A DNA stretch of 64,000 bases from Mytilus californianus (GCF_021869535.1 NW_026262648.1:868001-932000), one strand, 5' to 3'; shown: positions 47,165-58,249, numbered from the stretch's first letter. Program-made: numbers and translations. Notes: generated by a model not told the origin, from the sequence alone.

Positions 47165-48303
47165 TATAGATATAAGAAGATGTGGCATGAGTGCCAATGA
47201 GACAACTCTCCATCTAAGTCAAAATTTATAAAAGTAAACCATTATAGGTCACAGTACGGTCTTCAACACGGAGCCTTGGCTCACACCGAACAGTAAGCTA
47301 TAAAGGGCCCCAAAAAATTACTAGTGTAAAACCATTCAAACGGGAAAACCAACGGTCTAATCTATATAAAAAACGAGAAACACTTATGAACCACATCAAC
47401 AAACGACAACTACTGAACATCAGATTCCTGACTTAGAACAGGTGCAAACAAATGCAGCGGGTTTAAACGTTTTAATGGTACCAAACCTTCACCCTTTTTT
47501 CTGAAACAATAGTGTAACATCACAACATAGAAAGACACACTATAAAATATCAACTGAAATAGCTTAACTCAATCAAAGGACATATTAACACCATTGAACA
47601 TACACTGAACAAATAAATTTGACCTATGACACAATGTAAATACAAAATAAATAAGCTAAGGGAAGAATAATAAAAGTAACATATTATATCGGTAAGAAAT
47701 GTTAAACAATTAAAGAAAAACAATATGCTCGAACAAAAATACCATCCATTTGCAATAACTTTAAACACAGGTAAATGAAAATAATTTAGTTGTTAGGTAT
47801 ACGTGTACAGTACCAATAGAGAAAGGAAATATTTTTACAAAATAAATAATTTAGAATACAAAATAAATAAACTAAGGGAAGAATAATAAAAGTAACATGT
47901 TATATAGGTAAGAAATGTTAAACAATTAAAGAAAAACAATATGCTCGAACAAAAATACCATCCATTTGCAATAACTTTAAACACAGGTAAATGAAAATAA
48001 TTATGTTGTTAGGTATACGTGTACAGTACCAATAGAGAAAGGAAATACTTTTACAAAATAAACAATTTTGATGTTCATAGTACGAAGTAAAAATTTATAG
48101 TTATACCAAACACTTATCAAAGCTGGTATATAGACCAGATATAACCCTGAATAACATTAAATAACAAAAAACAAAAAAGCAATATAATTAGTATCAACAG
48201 GTCAAATAAACAAGAAAGTACGATTTGAGAGTACTCGCAGTTACTGACAGCTAGTTAAAAGCCAAAACAATTAATACTAAAAAATCATGCATCAGAGACA
48301 AAA
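47165..48303 (-). repeat. Naiad 3' tail, shared with the dispersed repeats
   Basis: Contains, in order on the minus strand, the GTAACTGCGAG block (about 48243), the TGTTACAC block (47515), the AGACCGTTGG block (about 47355) and the GAGTTGTCTCATTGGC end (about 47205). The same blocks in the same order occur alone at 1-533, 13646-14160 and 62880-63790, consistent with 5'-truncated copies. Confidence 0.7.
47639..48068. repeat. 216-bp tandem duplication in the Naiad tail
   Basis: 47639-47855 and 47856-48068 are near-identical (both begin AATACAAAATAAATAA and hold CAATATGCTCGAACAAAAAT and GGTATACGTGTACAGTACC), with about seven differences. Confidence 0.9.
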
Positions 48304-48346
48304 ATCAACTAAAACACATCCCAGGGATTTAGTATTTTAACGTCAT
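48304..48346 (-). promoter_or_regulatory. SECIS-like hairpin in the Naiad 3' UTR
   Basis: Minus strand: ATGA (48346-48343), C, then the helix arm GTTAAAATAC, T, AAA, a mini-helix ATCC-CTG-GGAT, the other arm GTGTTTTAGT, then TGAT (48307-48304). The arms pair over 10 positions (three G-U). The ATGA/TGAT pair can form the U-U, G-A, A-G quartet, and AAA starts 11 bases after the quartet, all as in eukaryotic SECIS elements (form 2, with the extra apical helix). Outside it AGTCATG (48369-48363) can pair with CATGATT (48289-48283). It lies about 325 bases after the stop codon of the selenoprotein-like frame. Needs a covariance model to confirm. Confidence 0.65.
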
Positions 48347-48669
48347 GGACAGTCAAAGAAGACATGACTAGTGCAATGCCAAAAATGAATGTATCGACAG
48401 ACAGTAGGATAGTTAGGAGTTTAACCTCTTTATAGATCTAAACGAACGTGGGTGTGTCTTTATACATCCAACTTGAAAAAAATACAAATTTAGTTATGTT
48501 TTAATTTGCTGATGACAAAATCGATATTAGTGCCAATGTAAACTATATTCAAAGATCTAATTACAACATTGGTAAGATAACCTTTACTAATGAGCCTGTT
48601 TAAAGGTTCGATGAGTTTACACGGATCACATAGTGATTTCCGCGCTTTAAGTACAATATTACCGTAAAA

Positions 48670-51242
48670 TTAAGAATGTGAAAAACCGTTTTTAATCAGT
48701 TTTCTACAAGTACAGCCAAATTTACTAATCAAATCTTTGTATCTATGAAAGAACTTAGCAAAAGTTTTACGTAATTTATGGTAACGAAATCCTTGATTTA
48801 ATAATTTACCAGTGATGCATTGATTACGTTCGTTAAAATCTATGACATCACTACACACACGGGCATAACGAACAAGTTGGGATATATATACACCGTATGA
48901 TGGAGCCAAAGGAACATCGCCGTCTAAAAAAGGAAAATTAACAAAAGGGGATGAAAAAATTGTCTCTTTTGTCGTAAATTTTCGTATGGAGTTTTCCTTT
49001 AGAGATTGAAATGTTCAAATCCAGAAAAGGACAACTACTGCTGTTTATGTTAGATTTAGTTAAAGTAAGTTCTATTGGGTAAATTTCGGTAGTATATTTA
49101 GAGAACTCTGGATTATTTAACGAAAAAATATCATCTAGATAACGGAAGGTATTGTTGAATGTATCAACCAAATGTAACAATGACGTGTTTTTACTGAGTT
49201 TGGTCATAAACTGAGATTCATAGCAACACAGGAATAAATCTGCTATTAAAGGGGCGCAGTTAGTGCCCATAGGAATACCTACAACCTGTCGATACATTCT
49301 ATCGCCGAAACGTACATATATGTTGTCCAGGAGAAAATTTAAAGCTTCAATCATATCTTCACATTTCCAGTAAGTGTATCTAGCATACTTTCCTTTTTCG
49401 TTACAGAAAAAAGGCTTTAAACGAGTTACAGCAAATAAATTTGTAATGAGATTTTTCAAAAGACCATTTAATTAAATATGAAAACTTTTTCTTCATAAGA
49501 TTGTGTGGAAGTGTAGTATAGAGAGTAGAAAAATCATAACTGTCAACAGAATTAAAAGGACCATCAAAAGCATGTATTTTATCTAAAACCTCTAAAGAAT
49601 TTTTAAAACTCCAAAAATAATTAATACCATTATTTTCATAAGCTTTATTACAAAAGTTAATAACAAGTTCTTTGATAGTAGTAAGGGAGGTAGTTAGAAG
49701 CACTGATAGATTAGTAGTAGAACACTTAATAGATGCGGAGATGAAACGGAATTTAAATGGTTTTTTGTGCAATTTAGGTAACCAGTACATAGTAGGGACT
49801 TTCAAATGTTCGGAAGAGGCCTTAAGCTGGGTAGTGGCAGTGATATGCTTGTTTACAATTTGACTCTCTGTGGAGCGTACGGACCTGAATGTAGATGAAT
49901 TTGTAATTTCGTTTTTGGATTACTTCCGTGTAGTATATGCGTCACACCACCACTACATTATTTGCTGCTTTGTCTGCCGGTACGAACACAAACCGCTTTG
50001 CGAGTACTTGGAGTTTATTTTTTATTCTGGAAATGGGAATATCATGGACCCTATTACTAATTTCAGAATTGTTTTCAAAATGAGATATACGAATATTAAC
50101 AGTATTCATAATTTTATTCAAATAACTGTCTAGAGATTTTTTATCAGATTTTCACGTTTACACCAATTTTTACAGTAGACAGACAGAGCGTCTTTAATGA
50201 TCTGACGACACTGTTTCCAATCTATTTTAGATGGAGGACGATATTTCGGTCCTTTCTTAAGAAAAGTTATGACCTCACGGTCTTCGACGATGTTGAGGTC
50301 TCCTGTAAGGACATGACCATAGGGAACATATCTAAAACTAGATGTTTCACAATCTCAAGTGGAAGGAACATTATTTTCTATATTGACGTCTGATGTAACT
50401 GACGTATAATTAAAAATCAAACTTCTGCTGGTTTTTTTATAAGAATACGAAATAATAGGTGGTTCTATATTATCAAAATATGGAGGTATTTGGCTTTGGA
50501 TGGTAGAGTCATTGAATATACTAGATAAGTTAATAAAATCAATACCTCTATTTATATATTTTAATTTAAGAAAATGCCGTTTATGATTTTCAGGTTTATC
50601 GATACTAGGAAATAGCCTATGATGACAAAAGGCTGTAATAATACGGGTGTATTCATACATTGTGCTAAAAAAAGAATTTGTATCACACTCCAGAAAAATA
50701 GCATATAATTTTCTTATTGGTATCTGACGCAGTTTGCATAATACTTGATGTCTGCCATTATTTTTTATTATAGATAACAGATCAGCAAGTGTATGATTTA
50801 TACGATGTTTAATACGTTGATTACGGTTTTTGCGTTTGCCATGAGACCTTTTATTTGTAAGTCGTTTATCGACAATATTAATGACATCGATAGAAGTTTT
50901 AGTTATGTGCTCCTGTCCTAATATTTTGTCATTAAGACCGAGAGGATAAGCTGTTTGAAGTCTTTTTATCCAAAATAATTCGCGAACTTCACGTGATTTT
51001 TCAAATTGCTTGTGTGATTCTCCTGGTTATTTTTTAACAGTTTCAAGTGGTTGGAATTTAATAAATTTTAGATTGTGATTATGCTTATCTAAATGTTGAT
51101 ATATCAAACTTTTGAATTGTTTAGGTCTACGAAAGCGGTAAAGGTGTTCTTGATTTTTTGTGTAATACGCTCGTCCCGTCTGTCCCACATATTGAATACC
51201 ACACCTAGGTTGGGTTCAAGTTACCACATATATAAGGTTTTG
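48670..51242 (-). pseudogene. Naiad endonuclease-RT protein with TGA codons at conserved Cys sites
   Basis: Landmarks by position (reverse strand): NLIYVVT then TGA (51216-51218), then TQPRCGIQYVGQTG; ELFWIKRLQTAYPLG (about 50965); VPST, TGA (50355-50357), then DCETS; GDLNIVEDREV; VPADKAANNVVVV (about 49960), TGA (49942-49944), then RIYYTEV; YWLPKLHKKPFKFRFI (about 49785); VVGIPMGTNCAPLIADLF; FRYLDDIFSLNN with the catalytic YLDD (about 49125); YGVYISQLVRYARVCSD. Relatives have Cys where the three TGAs stand, including the first Cys of the CxC. True damage: TAA at 51027-51029 and one-base shifts near 50150, 49910, 49460 and 48945. So the copy is inactive, but the TGAs look like recoded selenocysteine, not decay. 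Confidence 0.8.
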
Positions 51243-51269
51243 AGTTTTTTAGGTAATGTCACAGGAAAA

Positions 51270-51451
51270 GGAGAGCGAAAAAGCTCTCCCGTTCACTGTT
51301 GACCGTACAGTATTTTGTGAAGTTAATCTAAAACAGGTTAGTCACTTTTTGGCATTGCACGGGAAAATTTATGGATATCCACGCGCATTTTTGTTAAACA
51401 ATCTGGCTGTAGAGGCATTACAAATACGTTTGTTAAAGCACGTGGATATCC
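51270..51451. other. Two inverted repeats beside the Naiad 5' side
   Basis: A 7-bp perfect hairpin GGAGAGC...GCTCTCC (51270-51276 with 51283-51289, loop 6) and an 11-bp inverted repeat GGATATCCACG...CGTGGATATCC (51373-51383 with 51441-51451). No function assigned; they may belong to the element's 5' region. Confidence 0.45.
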
Positions 51452-51589
51452 TAGAAGTTGTGTTGTTAATAATTTTTTTTCCATTGCGTAAAATCATGAT
51501 AATTAAATAGGGGTATAGGAAAAAAAAAAAAGACCGGAGGTTGTAACAATGAATAAGGATATGTTTTTTTTTTAATTGTTCAAGGCTCT

Positions 51590-51780
51590 ATAAGAAAGGC
51601 GAAATATACCAGAGGGACAGTCAAACTCATAGATCGAAAATAAACTGACAACGCCATGGCAAAAAAAGAAAAAGAAAAACAGACAAATAATAGTACACAA
51701 GACACAACATAGAAAACTAAAGACTAAGCAACACGAACACCACCAAAACTGGGGTGATCTAACTTTCCCTCTAGATTTTT
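51590..51780 (-). repeat. Penelope-like 3' UTR fragment (short type)
   Basis: Same family as 1003-1140, 54480-54703 (opposite strand) and 60358-60500: GACAACGCCATGGC and AAAACTGGGGTGATCT blocks. Confidence 0.6.
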
Positions 51781-51832
51781 TTGGGGGTTATTTATGTCTT
51801 TGATTTTCACTCCCTTTGACGTATACCCTACA

Positions 51833-51837
<5 letters not shown>

Positions 51838-51869
<32 letters not shown>
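51838..51869. repeat. (TA)n microsatellite
   Basis: About 16 TA units followed by an interrupted TA stretch to about 51891. Confidence 0.95.
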
Positions 51870-51872
<3 letters not shown>

Positions 51873-51891
51873 TATATATATTTGAAGCCTA

Positions 51892-52637
51892 GAATGTAAA
51901 CAATTTTTGTAACATGTTTAAACATATGATAGATACAAGGAGACATTGCATTATTCATGTTATTGATTATGAAACTAACCAACTTAGACCACATGACGAG
52001 AGTGACAAAAACTACAGGTCACTGTACAGTAGTCACCAATGACATAGCCTTGTTACATAAAGAAAAGCGATAAAAGGAACCAGCAGGACAAAATGAGAAA
52101 CAATAAAAAACATTATGGATGGTTGCAAACAACGACAGCCAGAATATTACTGGATAACTCAGACACAAAAAGAATAAGGTCCTAATATAAGGAATGTGTT
52201 TAGTGTATAAATTAACCACTAGCTTACACCATTTCAATAAGCTCTGTTAAGAAAACCCTTTTATTAAAAACTTCATTAAAATGCAATGATAATCATTTCA
52301 AGTTCGAATACTTCATGACCATTTACTGAAATGTTTTGCATGAGTATTAATAAAAACCGAGGGCTTCTTTCATTTTTATTGTACTAATGGCGAATACAAA
52401 TAGTAGCCTGTCAATTTTGATGAGTTTTTCGTCTGCTGGGGCCACAACCTTATGCCCAGATAAGATTAGTTTGGACATTTGTAGATTTTTTTTCATTCAT
52501 CCTCTTAAACTTCATACTTGTTTTCATTTGATCGCTGCTGATGAGTTATTTGTATCCGTATTAGAACTTCTTGTCTGGCGTAATATTACCATGTTATATA
52601 TCTTGAATAGGTTTGTTTTAAATTACATTTGATTTAG
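51892..52637. other. Intron sequence, nothing recognised
   Basis: AT-rich; open frames of 72-81 codons are unsupported. Ends with an acceptor (GATTTAG to 52637). Confidence 0.5.
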
Positions 52638-52712
52638 GTGGTGAACGTATCACGTTAGGAGTCGGAACTCTTGTTTCAGGAGGTGGTGTAGTTAATGGAG
52701 GACACAATGGTG
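52638..52712 (+). CDS. Glycine-rich exon 1 of the modular gene
   Basis: 75 bases between TTTAG (to 52637) and GTGAGT (52713), phase 1 on both sides like the ShKT exons. Codes GERITLGVGTLVSGGG then VVNGGHNG, a Gly/Val-rich low-complexity module. The matching phase, strong donor and position between ShKT exons are the support; no domain family is recognised. Confidence 0.55.
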
Positions 52713-53329
52713 GTGAGTCATAACATTTGTGAACATAACCTTCCACATTTTTTTTTTTTACAAAGTTGTTCTAAAACAAAATACAAGACAGAAGAAACTC
52801 ATCATATATCTTATTCTCTTTCAAATTTGAAAGATTTTTTTCATCTCTATTTTGTGAATATGTAAACCATGTATATATGTTTTAATGAATTAAAGTTAAG
52901 AAATATAAATGTGAATAGATTGAAAAGCATGAAGAAAATAAGGTTCCAGCTTTCTACAGAAAATTGAATAAATTAAGCTATTCCTCAAACATGAAACTCA
53001 GTGTTGATTTTATAAAGAACGTTTATACTTCTATTTACAACGTAGGTTTTAAATGTTAAAGTATGAAAGTACTTGATAAACATAAAAAAGAAAATGTCAA
53101 TGTGACCAAATGACACGTTTAATTCAGAAAAGCGATTCAAGCACACGAGGTCCATGCAAACTAGCAATTGCAAATAACAATCAGTTTCGGTTATAGGTTC
53201 ACAAAACTTTATGAAAAGCTGTCTTCTTTACATGGTTTAATTGATTCAACATGTTAAATACTAAAATAACAAAAATACCAAAGTTCAATAAAAATTCGAA
53301 TCGGAAAGTCAAAAGTTCAAAAACATCTA

Positions 53330-53810
53330 ACAAATTGACTACAACAGCCATATTCCTGACTTGGTACAGGCATTTTCTTATATAGAAGATGTGGTTTGCA
53401 TGTTGGGTTGACTTTTATATTATTTGTTTGTGCGTTTTTCTGTGATGAATGTTCTTGTGTATGTTTGTACTGTGTATTGTCAAGTAGTGTTGTCATTCTA
53501 GCCATTATGTTTTAACATTGTCATAAAGAGGGAGGTTTGGCTAGCTATTAAACCACGTTCAAACCACCATATTATTATTAAAATGTCCTGAACAAAGTCA
53601 GGAATATGGCAGTTGTCATCAAATAGTGCGTTTCTATGTATGTTGGCCTCTTTGTTTTGTTGCACCTCAGTATTACTGTTGTTCCTTGTTTTCTTATTAT
53701 AGTAGATGTGTTTTCTACGCTTTTAGTTTGTAACCTGGATTAGTTTTCTCTCAATCGATCTATGACTTTTGAAAACCGGTATACTGCAGTAACCTTTATT
53801 TATAGCTAAG
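53330..53810 (+). repeat. Dispersed repeat, AACCCGGATTTG family
   Basis: Starts with ATTCCTGACTTGGTACAGGC (53350), has a second, inverted copy of that phrase near 53595, and ends with CTCAATCGATCTATGAC and the TATACTGCAGTAACCTTTATT block. Same order as 62440-62770 and 55490-55760. Confidence 0.65.
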
Positions 53811-54157
53811 TTTTAATTATTCAACACGCTTACCATGTAAACAATTGCATCGACGATGCAATGATTTACATTGTATGTTTTGAGTAATAACTTTAACTCT
53901 AACACTCGATGAATTTGTAGTTTTTTATCAGGTATATAATTAACATATTAACGCGACATTAGATTACCGATGTTCAAATATAATATGCGTAAATCGATTA
54001 GACGGAAACAAATCAGGCTGATAAATGAAGCCGCAAGGTAATGCACAAACTCCAATATGAACGAGTTCAGTTGCATCTTCTTCCATGATAATTTCGACTC
54101 AACAAAATTGTACCATCCGGAATAAGACACAATCATTTAAACTACAGATTAGACGAC

Positions 54158-54363
54158 TACTGTGGATTCATTCGTTGGATACTAATTTCCGTGGATTTCG
54201 TGGGTACAAGGGAACCACGCATGTCAATGTTCAACGAATTACAAATGTATTTAAGGAATGAGTGCACTCTTCGCCAAAACCACGAAGTTAATAATCCACG
54301 ATTATATAAGTTTTCTTCAAACCACGAAAATTGGTACCCACGAAAATGAATGAATCCACAGTA
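54158..54363. mobile_element. MITE with perfect 16-bp inverted ends
   Basis: TACTGTGGATTCATTC at 54158-54173 is the exact reverse complement of 54348-54363; 206 bases, inner arms also partly complementary (GGATAC...GGTACC, CGTGG...CCACG), no coding. Further copies at 57416-57611 and, truncated, 59290-59417. Confidence 0.85.
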
Positions 54364-54479
54364 TACTTTAATCAGAGATAGCGAATCACCGACGCATTGT
54401 ATCAGCCTATCGCTTCGTGATGAAAACCGTACAACATACGAATTACGATGTCAGTCGTTCTTCTCCAGAATCCGATTGA

Positions 54480-54703
54480 GGCATTTGGTGCATTATCTGC
54501 TGACCTTTCCGGAGCACCTGAGATCACCCCCAGTTTTTGGTGGGGTTCGTGTTGCGTAGTTTTTAGTTTTTTATGTTGTGTCTTGTGTACTATTGTTTGT
54601 CTGTTTATCTTTTTCAATTTTAGCCATGGCGGTGTCAGTTTATTTTCGATCTATGAGTTTGACTGTCCCTCTGGTATATTTCGCCCCTCTTTTATTAGTT
54701 AAG
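54480..54703 (+). repeat. Penelope-like 3' UTR, 5'-truncated copy (short type)
   Basis: Sense copy: CCGGAGCACCTGAGATCACC near 54508, TTTTTGGTGGGGTTCGTGTT near 54534, AGCCATGGCGGTGTCAG near 54624 and an end CGCCCCTCTTTTATTAG. It creates chance frames of 69-84 codons that are not genes. Confidence 0.65.
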
Positions 54704-55489
54704 TACACACTTAACAAATTCCTATTTCACTTCACGCAGTCAATAAGGCTGAAAATTGACTGAAATACAGAAACAACATGTTGTGTTATACCTTGTTGGA
54801 AATTGTATTATCAAAAACGCTTCATACATAATGTATCGTAATCTTATTTTTATTTAGAAAACATGTGAATTTTTTCCAGGTCCGCTTTTTGGGGAATTGT
54901 ACATTATTTTCCAGTCATTTTTAACATCTTTCGAGAGAGGAAGAAATATAAATGACAAATCTTTAATTTTATTTTTGGATTATGGCTTTCACTTTACAAT
55001 CTCTTCTTCTTGCTGCTTAGAAATAAGTGAAGGTGTTTTGTTATTGAATACCAAGTATTGCTAGACGTACGGATAATTTTTTTATCATACAACTGAAGAA
55101 TTATCTATGGCATATGTTGAAAGTACATGCTATACTTTTATTGACATTAAAAAGGCCGGGAGATACATAAGGGATAAATAAACTACTAGTATATGTATAT
55201 ATATCACCTGTGATAATATAAACGTCACAAAACATACCTCACTTTTTGTGACGTTGATCCATTAATGAGACTCGCAGTTGAGATTCCGTTGGTGTCCTCG
55301 CTGTTGAGATTCCGTTGGTGTCCTGGTGTGTTGTCGTTAATTCCTTGAAGATGTCCGTTGTCACTCTGCGGTTTACAGGTTGTAATGTACTATATTATTA
55401 TTATTTATTATAATTTCTGTGTGCTGAGTGTTCTTGTCTGTTAGGTATTCCTGATACGTAGACATTTAGAGGTTTCTTAACATTGCTAT
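54704..55489. other. Intron sequence, nothing recognised
   Basis: Contains a short direct repeat TTGAGATTCCGTTGGTGTCC (about 55278 and 55304). Confidence 0.5.
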
Positions 55490-55880
55490 ATGAACAAATT
55501 GTTTGGCTAGCCATAGTACCAGGTTCAATCCTTCCCTTTTTTAAATGTTCTGTACCAAGTCAGGAATATGACAGTTGTCGTCGTTGGTTTGTAGTTAATT
55601 GGTTATGTTGTTCCGTTGATTTTCCTTTATAAAAGAAGTGTTTCCCTCGGTTTAAGTTTGCTACCCGGATTTGTTTTTGCTTAATCGAATGATGTCTATT
55701 GAACAGCGATATACTATTGTTGTCTTTACTTATAAGTTGAAAAGAAATTGACAATACAATACCAAATAAACGGGGGAAAACACAACCGAAAGACAAACAA
55801 TTGTCTACAAAACACATCACAGAAAACTAAATTCTGAGCAACACAAACCCATAAAAACCGGGGTGATCTCAGACGGAATT
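55490..55880 (+). repeat. Repeat scraps (AACCCGGATTTG family and PLE 3' UTR)
   Basis: 55490-55760 holds GGTTTGGCTAGCCA-like start, GTACCAAGTCAGGAATATGA and CTACCCGGATTTG; 55780-55880 holds AACACAAACCC and GGGGTGATCTCAG of the PLE short 3' UTR in the opposite sense. Confidence 0.55.
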
Positions 55881-56084
55881 GTGTCTTTTCCGTAAATGCC
55901 ATATTTGTTGGTTTCCTGCTAAAGTCGTCATCGGGAACAGCATTTTGCGTGAAAATTGATTTTCTTCTGAAGTTTTGACTTTTGAGTATCGGTAAGAATA
56001 ATTCTGGATAATTAATAAACTAACGTTGTTTCTATTGTCTCTATACATCTATCTGACGGTGGCAACACTTTATAATTCTAGTAG

Positions 56085-56212
56085 CTTGCGTCGATAAACA
56101 AGGTAACTGTGCAGATTATGCACGTGATGGAACATGTACTGATCCGAAATATACAGAATGGGTCAAAGATAATTGTGCAAGAACGTGCTTATGTGAAACT
56201 AGAACAAGATGA
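56085..56212 (+). CDS. ShKT-domain exon 3 of the modular gene, donor lost
   Basis: Codes CVDKQGNCADYARDGTCTDP then KYTEWVKDNCARTCLC, six Cys with a one-residue gap between the last two (CLC) instead of two. The acceptor is TAGTAG (56079-56084), so splicing can start at 56082 or 56085 without changing frame. Compared with the paralogous exon at 60139, ten bases including the GTAAGT donor are missing after the TTAT of LC, so the frame reads on to TGA at 56210-56212 (ETRTR end). It may be a terminal exon of a shorter transcript, or dead. Confidence 0.65.
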
Positions 56213-57170
56213 AAATAGATGGAAGTTAAGTTATTTTATCCTGATTTACATTAATTTCTCGTAATTTGATTGGCTTATATTGTCCTAATAAATTACAGTA
56301 CAATTCTTTATTACGTCAATACTGACCGTGCAAGGGCTGTATAACCCGACAAGGTCGTTAAAATTTCCATCATCATCATTACGTCAATTGGGATTATCTC
56401 CCTTATACATGTTCAATTGACCTGAAAACAAACTATTTTTAGTTGCTTTATAGTCCTAATATATTTCATTCTTCACAGTTTAAGATTAAATTTCTAAATA
56501 TATTTGGTTGATATTGTCCTAATAATTGAATTTGAATATATAAATTTATAATATAACAAAATCAGGATACTTTCGATGCACACTGTACGGAATATATTGG
56601 GTCAATGAAATTCTCGTATTTGGACAATTGCACACTGTGTAACTTATATTGTGATTATGAATCTGATTTGTAAAAATTGGAGAGAAAAAAAAGGAAATTT
56701 ATATCAGTCCTTTACATCTTGAGAATAATTTTAAAACTTAGCAAAGTCCTCACTGACGTTAGAAATTCAGTTAAAACAAAAATCAATATCACTTGACAAA
56801 AGTAAAAACATTAAATCAAAAGATATTAACTAGTACAGTTCAAATAGTCATTACAATATAACTGTATAGCAAACACTATTTGCTTTTAAATTGATTAAGA
56901 TATTGTCCAATATTTAGCCTTTCGGTCAATGATGTATTGAATCTCAAAAGTTACGAATTTTTTTTACTAATAGTGTAGCTTTTTTTGGGGGGGTATTTTT
57001 TTTGGGTCATAATTTGTACAATTTGAACACAATTAAACGAGTAAGTACATTTAATTTTGTAAAAATCAAATCATATAAGGTATTTGTACAACTCTTTTCA
57101 TAGGTTTCTAACTAGCTTGAACACACAAGAAAATTATCTAACTATCAATATAGAAATTTGTCAATTTTAG

Positions 57171-57230
57171 CAGACGGATCTTATTACACTGGAAGTTATG
57201 TAGGACCTAGTGGATCTGGAACATCAACCG
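57171..57230 (+). CDS. Glycine-rich exon 2 of the modular gene
   Basis: 60 bases between CAATTTTAG (to 57170) and GTATTG (57231), phase 1 both sides. Codes DGSYYTGSYVGPSGSGTST, a Gly/Ser/Tyr-rich module closely related to that at 61109 (GGFVYTGRYVGPSGTGT). It lies about 1.09 kb after the ShKT exon, as the later pair does (about 0.97 kb), so the pair was duplicated together. Confidence 0.6.
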
Positions 57231-57415
57231 GTATTGTTTTTTTTTAACTTGCTTTTTATTGAATCCTAAAGACATTCAATCAGTACATATCCAACGGACC
57301 AACAACAAAAACTTCACACACAGTCTGATTAAAGCATGACCTTGTACAATGCCATGCTATGCGTACATAGTATTGACAGGATGTAGAATAATAAGTTTAA
57401 TAACTCTTTAACGTT

Positions 57416-57611
57416 CTGTGGATTCATTATCCTTTGTTGGATACCAATTTTAATGGGTTTCGTCGGAACAGGTACACCACGAATTCAAATGTTCAATATA
57501 TTAAAAAGTTTCTTTAGGCTTTGTGTGCAGAGATTGGAAAACCACGAAAATACAAGTTTTACTCACTCCATGAGAATGGGTACCAACGAAAATAAATGAA
57601 TCCACAGTATC
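57416..57611. mobile_element. MITE copy, TGTGGATTCATT family
   Basis: Ends CTGTGGATTCATT and AATGAATCCACAG; internal GGATACC and GGGTACC arms as in 54158-54363. Diverged. Confidence 0.7.
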
Positions 57612-58249
57612 TAGTAATAATTTAATCAATCCAAAACAAATAAGACAAACTGTATATTGGTATCAATAGAATAATATTCAAAAACTCATTAGAGTGGTTA
57701 ATTGATAACCTTTATAAATAATGTCATCAAAAGATTCAAGAGGTACACATGTAGCGTATCTAAATTAACAGGCTCTATAAAAGCAAACGTAAACATTTAA
57801 ATGTGATATACCGTTTACAATATGATACTTATAAGTAAAGCTTAACTTAAAACATCTTTTTTTTTATCTATATTTTTTTTTAATTCGATCGCACGTAAAT
57901 GAAGTCATCCCTGATTCAATTACATGTTTGTTACACGGATATAATTTACATTGAAATATAAGACGTTACTTAAGACATGGGAATAGGGAATGAATTGGAA
58001 AATATAAGTACTATCAGAACAAAAAATGCAGAATGAACCTAAGGAATAAATCGGTTTACAAAGTACACATTAGTGCAAGATACCATCATCAATGCGTTGA
58101 AGGTTCGCTGTATCAGATCGTAATTAAAAACCAAAATACTTCTGGTATCTGAAAATTGACCGTCTGTTTTCTGTATCCAATTGTGACATTTTTACTGAGT
58201 ATACTTTTTATCTTTAAATGCATATATTCCAAACAGATTTACGAGTTTA
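57612..58249. other. Intron block duplicated at 59.42-60.05 kb
   Basis: 57650-57730 matches 59450-59530 and 58180-58249 matches 59970-60040 (GCATATATTCCAAACAGATTTACGAG-type block, here named by its position at 58218). No gene. Confidence 0.55.

Larger units (their letters stand above)
47165..51242 (-). mobile_element. Naiad-type Penelope-like retrotransposon, antisense in the intron
   Basis: Minus-strand order: GIY-YIG endonuclease (51240-50940), basic linker, CxC-type linker (about 50350), reverse transcriptase (49800-48670), 3' UTR with a SECIS-like hairpin (48304-48346), and a long 3' tail ending in the GAGTTGTCTCATTGGC block at about 47200. The endonuclease is at the N-terminus and is followed by a CxC linker, the permuted order that defines Naiads (Craig and co-workers 2021, from memory); classic Penelopes have it at the C-terminus. 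The 5' end is not clear. It lies in a predicted intron of the ShKT/Gly-rich gene, in opposite orientation. Confidence 0.85.

Noticed and set aside
51216..51218. Simple reading of the Naiad TGAs as ordinary pseudogene stops
   Set aside because: All three fall on conserved Cys positions and a SECIS-like hairpin follows; true damage (TAA, frameshifts) lies elsewhere. I treat recoding as more likely but not proven.
51838..51869. (TA)n tract as an origin or regulatory site
   Set aside because: Plain microsatellite; nothing else supports a function.
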